Assembly (NCBI GenBank): GCA_016208665.1
Contig: JACQXT010000093.1
Span: forward strand, 1 to 10,449
DNA length: 10,449 bases
Origin: Chitinivibrionia bacterium
GTDB taxonomy: Bacteria; Krumholzibacteriota; Krumholzibacteriia; WVZY01
Direction: 5' to 3'
The stretch's first letter is position 1. Each line of letters starts with the position of its first letter. Positions 1 through 6,310 of this stretch are shown here, piece by piece. The notes beneath the pieces are model-generated. The model was given only the letters and a program-made list of their open reading frames with translations, searched no databases and had not been told where the DNA came from. Position numbers and translations under genes: made by a program.

Positions 1-66
1 TGTTTCGACGCGAGGCTCCAGCTGCTTGCCGCCATTGACAACTATGCTGGAACCGGCGATGAGTAA
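1..66 (+). CDS. Possible C-terminal tail of an upstream gene (partial)
   Basis: Frame 1 is open from the window edge to a TAA at 64-66 and would encode 21 residues ending in AAIDNYAGTGDE. About two thirds of its third codon positions are G or C, as in the other genes here. A second frame is also open, to a stop at 76-78, so the reading is not unique. No family can be recognised from so short a tail. It lies 110 bases upstream of the next start codon, on the same strand. Confidence 0.3.
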   Translation, partial: CFDARLQLLAAIDNYAGTGDE

Positions 67-165
67 GGCTGTATAAGGATCAAGCCGGCAAAATCCCCCG
101 CAGCTTGTGAATTGCCAACTTACTGATTAATTGCCGGTTCGTTTTGCAGGCGCCGCTTACCCATC

Positions 166-171
166 AGGAGG
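166..171 (+). promoter_or_regulatory. Ribosome binding site AGGAGG
   Basis: A perfect AGGAGG sits five bases before the ATG at 177. It decides the start of the Cys-rich Spy-like gene against the in-frame upstream TTG at 144. Confidence 0.85.
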
Positions 172-176
172 ATTTG

Positions 177-968
177 ATGACCGGAAAAAGGATTTTCTTA
201 TTGGCAATCGGATTCGCGCTGACACTCGTTCCCGTTCTAGCTTTCGCAGGACGTACCGTCAAATGCACATCCCAAGACGAATCGTTGAAAGAAAAGGCCG
301 TCAAGAAGGTCTGCGTCGTTTCAAAGGACGGATGCATGACGACGGCGCATCTGGACACCGATATGATGCTGCCGCCTGAAGCGGCGGGATCATCCTGCTG
401 CGGTCATTGTATGCAGACGGGCCGGCACATATGCGTGAACGCCGCTCCGATGAAACGGATGATGTTCATCGGAGACCACGGATGCGCTGCGGACATGTGC
501 GGAGGGCCGCACGGCGGCGGATCGTGCATAGAGGGTATTCTGGCGATGGAGGATGAACTGACCCTGTCGGACGAACAGAAGCATCAGCTTCGCGAAATCA
601 AACACGGCGTTGCCTTGGCCATGCTCGACCTTGAAGCCGCGCTCGCAAAAGAGCGCCTCACGCTCGAGAAACTCCTCGGCGATGAGGCCGCCATAGAAGA
701 GATCGCCCGGCAGCTCGAAAGCGTGAGCGGCGCGGAGTGCAAGCTCAAGCTGAAGAAGATCAGTTCTGAGCGCGAAGCGATGAGCGTGTTGTCGAAGGAT
801 CAACAAGCGGCGATTAAGGCTCATAAGCCGCCGCAGAACTTCAAATGGACGAGCGCCGACGATCCTTCGTGCCTGAAGGAAATCGAAGTAAACGTCGAGG
901 AGGGAGATCGACCCGGAGAGAGGAAAGTCATCATCATCAAGAATCCCGATACGGAAAACCGCGAGTAG
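177..968 (+). CDS. Secreted Cys-rich protein with Spy/CpxP-like helical domain
   Basis: This is a 263-residue exported protein. The ATG at 177 is chosen because AGGAGG lies at 166-171, five bases upstream. A TTG at 144 in the same frame would add 11 residues in front of an otherwise normal signal peptide. Residues 1-24 form a Sec signal (basic MTGKR, hydrophobic core, AFA before the likely cut). Residues 30-117 hold ten cysteines at 30, 46, 53, 74, 75, 78, 86, 103, 108 and 117, with nearby His and Met (CCGHC, DHGCAADMC, GPHGGG); this could bind metal or form disulfides. Residues 128-215 are charged and helical, with LSDEQ at 130-134 and LSKDQQ at 205-210. These resemble the LTxxQ motifs of the Spy/CpxP/ZraP periplasmic chaperone and metal-stress family. 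A metal or envelope-stress role is inference. The Cys-rich half is not part of the usual Spy fold. Its last 32 bases overlap the convergent gene downstream. Confidence 0.8.
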   Translation: MTGKRIFLLAIGFALTLVPVLAFAGRTVKCTSQDESLKEKAVKKVCVVSKDGCMTTAHLDTDMMLPPEAAGSSCCGHCMQTGRHICVNAAPMKRMMFIGDHGCAADMCGGPHGGGSCIEGILAMEDELTLSDEQKHQLREIKHGVALAMLDLEAALAKERLTLEKLLGDEAAIEEIARQLESVSGAECKLKLKKISSEREAMSVLSKDQQAAIKAHKPPQNFKWTSADDPSCLKEIEVNVEEGDRPGERKVIIIKNPDTENRE

Positions 969-2850
969 CATCCTCCCCGCTGAAGCCGTGCGCGGCGTCT
1001 TCCCGGCGCCGCCGCGAACCGGAAGAGAAGCTACTGTATATACCCGATTGCACGGAGCTTCTCTGAATCGTCGGCGCGATATCGAATATGTTCTTCGCAG
1101 CCGTCTTATTGGCCGTCTTGATCCCGGGTCCGGATACGATGTACATGCCGGCCCGGCGATGGTGCATCTTCTTGCCCTCCTGAATCGGCGTCACGATCAT
1201 ATCCTGACCAACCTGAAATATATCCTCGTGGTGCACCGCGTAGTCGGCGTATTCCGGCTGAACGATCAGGTGCGGCGACGGAAGCGCCCGTTTCTTCGGA
1301 GGCTTGACGAGGGTGACCGGGGTGGCAAGCTGCCCGTTCGGATACGTCAGATTCTTGGCTTTTGCTGTGAGAAAATCCACGAAGGCGTCATATAACGGCG
1401 CGCCTTTCGCAGGCTCAAACCCGGGGATGACCTTCCACCTCCGTTCCAGTTCCTTCTCGTTGATGTAGATCCCCCAGTACATGTGAAACGCAATCGAATT
1501 CGCGGTATCGAGCGCCCCCGTGCGGTCCTTGGCGATGAGATGCATCGAATCGAACCATGCATTCAAAGAGATTTCGAACCGGTACTCCCGCGCCCCGTGG
1601 TCCGATGCGACGATGAGCACCGTATTGTCGGGCAGCCGGGGAAGAAAATCGCCGAGAAATTTGTCGAGCCGCATATACACGTCCTGCGTGTATGGGCCGT
1701 CGCCGTCCCAATGCTGTATGACATCCGTCGCTTGAAATTGAAAGATGAAGAGGTCCCAGTCGTCGTACTCGTAGAAGAATTTCAAATACTCCACGCTGTC
1801 GTCGACGTAATCGGGGATCGTGGGAACCGCATAGCCCACGAAGGGTGTGTACCGTTCGAAGCGCTTCGCAACCGCCGCCTTGAGTGAATCGGGATAGCTG
1901 CAGGGGACGGTCGAGCGCATCGCGTTGCCGTAGACGGGAGTACAGGTAACAGAGAGGGCCGCGGGCCCGGCGATCTTGGGGCTGAGCCGGACCCAGCCGA
2001 TCGCCGGCTTGCCGTTGTAATCGATCCGCACCTTGAGCCACGGGCTGAATTGTTCCATCCCGCAAGCCGCCGTCTGTTCCGGGACGGTCACGCTCGCGCT
2101 GTCCACGCCACCGGGAAGAGGCGCCCTGTCGATCGAGAACTCCGGAACACGGAACAGAACGTTCGTCGGAGACGCCGTCCCGTCGTTCGTGTCGTCGAGG
2201 AGATAGGCCGTGACATCGCACCCGTAGATGCGCACGTCAACCTTCCGCGGCTGGGAATAGCTGGAGGCTCGGTATCGGGCGATCTCTCCTTCGGACGCTT
2301 TCTTGATCAAGCCCTTGAGGGGCATGATCTGCTTCACGAGCACCAACTCGTCGGTCAGCATCCCGGTCATCATGATGCCGTTGATCGGATTGACGGGATA
2401 CGTCATGGGAACATTGATGACGGCCGCTTTCAATCCCGCCTGGCTCGCCATGTCCCAGATTCTGGGGACGCGAACGTCGCGGGAGTCGACCGCCTGTATC
2501 GTCAGAACGAGCGAACGGAGATCGCCATAGGAACTGCGCTGGAGCAGGCTCGCGAACGCCGGGAGCTGCCCCCGGGTGATCATCGGATCGATGATGTTCC
2601 ATGATGCCGCGTCGAGGCCGATGACCACTACCTTCCGCTTGGGACGCGTTTGCGCGATACGGTCGAGGAGAATGCTGTACTGCTCCGGCGCAGACTCCTC
2701 GATCCCGGCGCCCTTGGTTCTCCCCGCGGGGACCCCCGGTTCGGCCTGTTTCTTGGACATCAGGCGGGGGAGGGCTACCGCAAGCAACGCGGCCAGAAGG
2801 ACGATTACAAGCAGACGAGGCAATACACTTCGTGCGATTCCTTTGTTCAT
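937..2850 (-). CDS. Membrane-anchored alkaline-phosphatase-superfamily protein, lacking its nucleophile block
   Basis: This 637-residue reading frame belongs to the type I phosphodiesterase/nucleotide pyrophosphatase group of the alkaline phosphatase superfamily. These are two-metal hydrolases of phosphate esters, here held outside the inner membrane by one N-terminal segment (about residues 10-30). Metal ligands visible are D80 (VVVIGLDAASWN), D376 and H380 (TDVIQH), D417 and H418 (ASDHG), and H563 or H564 (KMHHRRAG). The stretch that should carry the catalytic Ser/Thr is missing. LRSLVLTI (111-118) runs almost directly into SRDVRVPRIWD, whereas the paralog upstream has about 32 more residues, including SPPAWVSMMTG. 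From residue 596 (bases 937-1065) the sequence also leaves the family: FDIAPTI should continue into an LYxxGLP-like segment but becomes a Ser/Arg-rich tail. I call it CDS because the frame is intact, but hydrolysis is unlikely. It is the last gene of the operon, nine bases after its paralog, with AGGGG at 2857-2861 as the SD site. Confidence 0.8.
   Translation of the reverse strand: MNKGIARSVLPRLLVIVLLAALLAVALPRLMSKKQAEPGVPAGRTKGAGIEESAPEQYSILLDRIAQTRPKRKVVVIGLDAASWNIIDPMITRGQLPAFASLLQRSSYGDLRSLVLTIQAVDSRDVRVPRIWDMASQAGLKAAVINVPMTYPVNPINGIMMTGMLTDELVLVKQIMPLKGLIKKASEGEIARYRASSYSQPRKVDVRIYGCDVTAYLLDDTNDGTASPTNVLFRVPEFSIDRAPLPGGVDSASVTVPEQTAACGMEQFSPWLKVRIDYNGKPAIGWVRLSPKIAGPAALSVTCTPVYGNAMRSTVPCSYPDSLKAAVAKRFERYTPFVGYAVPTIPDYVDDSVEYLKFFYEYDDWDLFIFQFQATDVIQHWDGDGPYTQDVYMRLDKFLGDFLPRLPDNTVLIVASDHGAREYRFEISLNAWFDSMHLIAKDRTGALDTANSIAFHMYWGIYINEKELERRWKVIPGFEPAKGAPLYDAFVDFLTAKAKNLTYPNGQLATPVTLVKPPKKRALPSPHLIVQPEYADYAVHHEDIFQVGQDMIVTPIQEGKKMHHRRAGMYIVSGPGIKTANKTAAKNIFDIAPTIQRSSVQSGIYSSFSSGSRRRREDAAHGFSGEDATRGFPYRDS
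991..1016. terminator. Weak candidate hairpin after the Spy-like gene
   Basis: CGCGGCG at 991-997 pairs with CGCCGCG at 1010-1016 across a 12-base loop, 22 bases after the stop codon at 966-968. There is no T-run after it, so it is not a standard intrinsic terminator. It lies inside the anomalous 3' end of the convergent phosphatase-family gene. In such GC-rich DNA it may be chance. Confidence 0.2.
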
Positions 2851-2856
2851 GACAAA

Positions 2857-2861
2857 CCCCT
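2857..2861 (-). promoter_or_regulatory. Ribosome binding site AGGGG overlapping the preceding stop
   Basis: On the minus strand AGGGG lies six bases before the ATG at 2850. It overlaps the TAG stop (2860-2862) of the upstream paralog, which suggests translational coupling of the two phosphatase-family genes. Confidence 0.6.
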
Positions 2862-4856
2862 ATCGAATATATCCAAGACTCTTCAGTTCCTTTTCGAGAT
2901 CTTCCCGTTTCTCATCCGCGACGCGCGCGCCCTCGGCCATCCAGCCGAAGTCCCGGACGATCGCGATGGGGTCTCGAACAAGCGCGCCTTTCAAGAATAT
3001 ATCTTCCATGATCGTCCCGTCGAGATTCGCGGAGAGCGGCAGCCCCATCATATAGAGCAGCGACGGCGCGATATCCTCGATGTTTTTTGCGCCGGCATCG
3101 TATCCGCGCCTCACGCCGTTGCCGTATGCGAGAAACACACCGTCCCTGCGGTGATCCCAGCGTTCGTTCGCGGCGAGTTCGCGTACGATCGAGGTATGCG
3201 GATTCTTCATGTCCCAGAACTCGACCATATAGCCGTCGTATGTTCCCGTGACGATCAGGTCGGGCGGAGTTCCAACCGCGCCCTCGGGAATCCCGGAGAA
3301 CTCCACGGGAAACGGCCTGCCGGTCCCGGGATCCATGATCGTCCTTCCCTTCTCGACGATGTACGCCGTCAGGGCCTCCGCAGGACCCGCACCCTTCGGA
3401 ATCCCGATCCCCCTCCCGGCAAGTTCATCCCGGGTCAACAGCTCGTGATTATAATACACCGCCCACATGTTGTAAAATGCGAGCGTTCGGGAATGATCGA
3501 TGGTCCTGTCTCGGATGCGATGACGAGGCAATCGCCGTCAACCAGCCGGTCGAGCACCCACCCCACAAACCGGTCGATCGTCGCATGCACGCTCCGGGTA
3601 TCCTCCGAGAATCCGCTGAAATGCTGCGCCTTATCGGTTTCATAAAACGTATAGAGAAACAGATCCCAATCGTCATACTCGTAGAAGAAGGTCGCATAGC
3701 GGACCGCGTCTTTGGTGAATTCGGGAACCTGGGCGCTGTCGAAGGGCGTATACGGAAAGTAGTACTCGAATGTGTCCTTGATGACCGTGCCGAATTCCAC
3801 CGGATAGGTAGAGCGCACGTCGGGATCATCGGGCGAGCAGTACACCGCCGAGACCTGCACCTCGCACACCGGCAGGTTTCGGGTATCGACTTTCAATTGG
3901 AACCATCCCTCCCGCTGCTTCCGGTGCTTTCTGAAATCGAGCTTCATCCAGGGAGAGTAGCGATCGAGCGGTATGCGGTACTGTTTCGTCTCGGTCCCCT
4001 TCTCCAGGCGGGCTATGCCGGGAGTGCAAACTGCGACGCCGCAATCGTATCCGACGATGCCGTCGTCCGCGGAATCATAGAGACGGATGTTCAGCTCGTT
4101 GGCGAACAGACTGAGATCGGCCTCCAGAACCGGCGAATAGGATGCGGGGGCATCGGCATGGGCGGATGCTTCGCCGGCCGGCGCGCCTTCGGGCGTATCC
4201 GTGCGCGGCGTGAACCGGAGGTAAAACTTCGGCCTCGAGTCGTCGATCATGATCGGAGTGAGCAGCCCCGTCACCATGATTCCGTTCACCTGCCGTGCCG
4301 GATAGGTCGCGGCCATGTTGGTAACGGCGACCCGTCTGCCCGCGAGCGATGCGATGTCCCATATGAACGGCGCCGCGACATCACCTGAGGCATAGGAGAC
4401 AAACTCCCGCTTCGGCTCATTCCATATGCCGAACGTATAGATGCCTGTATGTTCCGGCCGAAATCCGGTCATCATCGATACCCACGCCGGCGGAGATACG
4501 TAGCACTCTCCGGAGCGCAGGACGCCGAACGCGCCTTCCCGCTTGAGCCGCGCGAAGTTCGGCAGAGCGCCTTCTTCGATCAGGGGGTTGATGATGTTCC
4601 ATGTGGCCCCGTCCGTACCGATGAAGACCACCTTTGGTTTTGCCTGCCGTTCGGCGCGCTTCCATGCCTTGCTCGACGCAAACTTGTCCCATGTTGGGTA
4701 CACGGTCGCGTTCGCGTAGCGCGCGCCGTCCGCACCCGGAGCGGAACGGCCGGCCGGACCCGTTCCTCTCCGGATCAAGACGATACCAAGGAGTACGAGG
4801 AGCGGGATGAGAACCGCGAGCACGGCTACGCGCACAGATCGAGCATTCACTTGCAT
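2860..4856 (-). pseudogene. Membrane-anchored alkaline-phosphatase-superfamily gene, broken by deletion and frameshift
   Basis: Two frames join near base 3513 to make one family member. The 5' part, from the ATG at 4856, has a membrane anchor (VAVLAVLIPLLVLLGIVLI). Residues below count from that ATG: metal ligand D82 (VVFIGTDGATWN), the nucleophile block SPPAWVSMMTG with S127, and the D408/H412 pair (TDKAQH). The frame then runs from LVIAS into 25 nonsense residues and stops at 3435. The 3' part (3513 to 2860, 217 residues) starts at RDRTIDHSRTLAF and continues normally with the H ligand (WDHRRDG) and IAPSLLYMMGLPLSANLDG. The downstream paralog has 24 residues, including the DHG metal ligands, between the matching ASD and KDRT points. 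About 73 bases are therefore gone and the frame is lost. The ATG is preferred to a TTG at 4898 because the TTG has no SD site and adds residues before the anchor. A sequencing or assembly error is a real alternative to decay. Confidence 0.8.
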
Positions 4857-4907
4857 CCTATCCGGACTCCGATTCTCTCCCGGCTGCGAGACGGCCAAAA
4901 CGCGCGC

Positions 4908-6104
4908 CTATTGGAAGCTCTGCCACTTCCGCTCGAGCGAGCCGTCGGTGAGAGTATCCATGAGATAGCGGACGAATTCCCCCGCGCTTGCACCCGTCGT
5001 GCGCCCGGTCATCACCAGTTTTTTCTCGAAGCTGCCGCAGATATCGAGGGCCATTTCGAGTTTCTTGGCGCGGTCTTCCAGGCCGATGTGGCGAACGAGC
5101 ATCGCTCCGGCCCTGATCATGCTGCACGGATCGGCGTATTCCGCGCGGCCCTCCGTCACCATCCGCGGCGCCGAGCCGTGAATCGCCTCGAACATCGCGT
5201 ACCGCTTTCCGATGTTGGCGCTGCCGGCGGTTCCGACTCCGCCCTGGAACTCCGCGGCTTCATCGGTGAGGATATCGCCGTACAGGTTGGGAAGAGCGAC
5301 GACCTTGAACTGGGTTCGGCGCTTCGGGTCGACCAGCTTCGCCGTCATGATGTCGATATACCAGTCGTCACACTCCACCTCGGGGTATTCCTTGGCGATT
5401 TCCTGAGCGATGCTCAGGAACTTGCCGTCGGTCGTCTTGATGACGTTCGCCTTCGTGACCACGGTCAAACGGTTGATCTTGTTCTTTCGGGCATACTCGA
5501 ACGCGAGCCGGAGCAGGCGTTCGCTGCCCTGCGTCGTAGTGACGGTGAAATCGACCGCCAGGTCGTCCGTCACGTGCTGTCCGGAACTGCCGAGAACATA
5601 GGCGCCTTCCGTATTCTCGCGGAAGAATATCCAGTCGATGCCCTCCCTCGGCACTTTCACCGGCCGCACATTGGCGAACAGGTCGAGATACCGCCTGAGC
5701 GCCACGTTGCACGACTCGATATTGGGCCATGGATCGCCCTTCCGAGGGGTTGTCGTAGGGCCCTTCAACAGAATGTGGTATTTTTTGACCTCCTCGAGCA
5801 CGTCATCGGGCACCGCTTTTCTCTTGGCGGCTCGGTTCTCGATGGTCAATCCCTCGATGTCGTTGATATGGACTTTGCCGCTTTTCAGCTCCTCGGCGAG
5901 CACGAACTCGAGCACCTTCTTGGCGTGGGCGGAAATGTAGGGGCCGATTCCGTCTCCCCCCAGAACCCCTATCTTGATCGTCTTCAGTTTGTCGTAATCG
6001 GTCCAGTCCTCCCCCGCTTTCATCCGTTCAATTCGCTCGAGCTGTTCAACCATGATTTTTGCGAAATGTTCCTTGGCTTTATTGAGTTGGGCATCGTAAT
6101 TCAC
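4908..6104 (-). CDS. Isocitrate/isopropylmalate-family dehydrogenase, probably isocitrate dehydrogenase
   Basis: This 398-residue protein should oxidise and decarboxylate isocitrate to 2-oxoglutarate in the cytoplasm (TCA cycle). The GTG at 6104 is the likely start, since AGGAGG lies six bases upstream; a GTG at 6119 precedes that SD site. Visible family features are GDGIG at 50-54, the substrate loop S131-x-N133-x-x-x-R137 followed by R147, FRENTEGAY at 161-169, K218 in VTKAN, metal ligands D251, D277 and D281, and the signature NLYGDILTDEAAEFQGGVG at 273-291. The S-x-N loop fits isocitrate rather than isopropylmalate. Residues after HGSAP are R314-M315, where NAD-type members have D-I and the E. 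coli NADP enzyme has K-Y, so cofactor choice is unclear. There is an unusual charged N-terminal extension of about 42 residues before the nucleotide-binding fold. It is first in the operon, with the two phosphatase-family genes downstream. Relatives in the family (homoisocitrate, tartrate or isopropylmalate enzymes) are less likely. Confidence 0.88.
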   Translation of the reverse strand: MNYDAQLNKAKEHFAKIMVEQLERIERMKAGEDWTDYDKLKTIKIGVLGGDGIGPYISAHAKKVLEFVLAEELKSGKVHINDIEGLTIENRAAKRKAVPDDVLEEVKKYHILLKGPTTTPRKGDPWPNIESCNVALRRYLDLFANVRPVKVPREGIDWIFFRENTEGAYVLGSSGQHVTDDLAVDFTVTTTQGSERLLRLAFEYARKNKINRLTVVTKANVIKTTDGKFLSIAQEIAKEYPEVECDDWYIDIMTAKLVDPKRRTQFKVVALPNLYGDILTDEAAEFQGGVGTAGSANIGKRYAMFEAIHGSAPRMVTEGRAEYADPCSMIRAGAMLVRHIGLEDRAKKLEMALDICGSFEKKLVMTGRTTGASAGEFVRYLMDTLTDGSLERKWQSFQ

Positions 6105-6110
6105 GGGAAA

Positions 6111-6116
6111 CCTCCT
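6111..6116 (-). promoter_or_regulatory. Ribosome binding site AGGAGG deciding the dehydrogenase start
   Basis: The minus strand reads AGGAGG, then six bases (TTTCCC), then GTG AAT TAC. This places translation start at 6104 rather than at the in-frame GTG at 6119. Confidence 0.8.
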
Positions 6117-6143
6117 CACTATAACGGGAATATTTGACGGTGG

Positions 6144-6172
6144 TTGTACGGCTGTAAAACGATGACTATAGA
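6144..6172 (+). promoter_or_regulatory. Weak candidate promoter for the glycosyltransferase gene
   Basis: TTGTAC (6144-6149) and TATAGA (6167-6172) lie 17 bases apart on the plus strand and overlap the minus-strand promoter. They match only three and four of six consensus positions. If real, the two divergent promoters share their -10 region. Confidence 0.25.
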
Positions 6173-6206
6173 CTATATCTGTATATTTTTCAATTGATTT
6201 TTCAAT
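6164..6206. repeat. Short direct repeats in the divergent promoter region
   Basis: GACTATA occurs twice in tandem (6164-6170 and 6171-6177), over the minus-strand -10 box. TTTTTCAAT occurs twice with a 12-base period (6186-6194 and 6198-6206), over and behind the -35 box. They could be operator half-sites or an AT-rich upstream element. They are short enough to be chance in AT-rich DNA. Confidence 0.35.
6165..6193 (-). promoter_or_regulatory. Sigma-70-type promoter of the dehydrogenase-phosphatase operon
   Basis: On the minus strand, -35 TTGAAA (6188-6193) and -10 TATAGT (6165-6170) are separated by exactly 17 bases. Each matches five of six consensus positions. The -10 box is about 60 bases upstream of the GTG at 6104, a normal leader length. 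The DNA around and upstream of the -35 is AT-rich and carries a second ATTGAAAAA copy. Confidence 0.7.
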
Positions 6207-6240
6207 CTTGTATCCCTATCCTGAAACTGCCGTTCAACCG

Positions 6241-6275
6241 CCTCCCTGCGCATTCCGCGCGATGCGGAGCGGAGG
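6241..6275 (+). promoter_or_regulatory. Leader inverted repeat before the glycosyltransferase gene
   Basis: CGCAT (6249-6253) pairs with ATGCG (6262-6266), and CCTCC (6241-6245) can pair with GGAGG (6271-6275) around it. The stem would hide the only SD-like sequence of the leader. It is interrupted by unpaired bases and remains a candidate only. Confidence 0.25.
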
Positions 6276-6310
6276 ATGGATGTATTCGCCGACAATCGCA
6301 TGGCTCGTCA

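Noticed and set aside
35..77. TTGACA at 35-40 with TATAAG at 72-77 as a promoter
   Set aside because: The spacing is 31 bases, far too long, and the first box lies in a possible coding tail. No convincing promoter was found in 67-165.
70..140. Riboswitch-like leader (CCGGCAA at 85-91 and TTGCCGG at 131-137 as inverted repeat)
   Set aside because: It is only seven paired bases over a 39-base loop, and I see no conserved core of a known riboswitch class.
937..1065. Simple frameshift explaining the odd tail of the 937-2850 gene
   Set aside because: Neither of the other two frames restores the expected C-terminal domain, so a plain indel does not repair it.
3435..3531. Programmed frameshift between the two parts of the 2860-4856 gene
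   Set aside because: There is no slippery run or pseudoknot signal at the junction, and about 24 expected residues with the DHG ligands are absent as well. A deletion fits better.
4857..4898. TTG at 4898 as start of the broken phosphatase gene
   Set aside because: It has no SD site, and the added residues form a polar stretch before the membrane anchor. The ATG at 4856 gives a normal N-terminus.
4449..6137. Long open frame on the plus strand opposite the dehydrogenase and the broken phosphatase gene (562 residues)
   Set aside because: It lies antisense to clearly recognisable family sequence, its protein is Arg/His-rich with no domain, and such mirror frames are common in GC-rich DNA.
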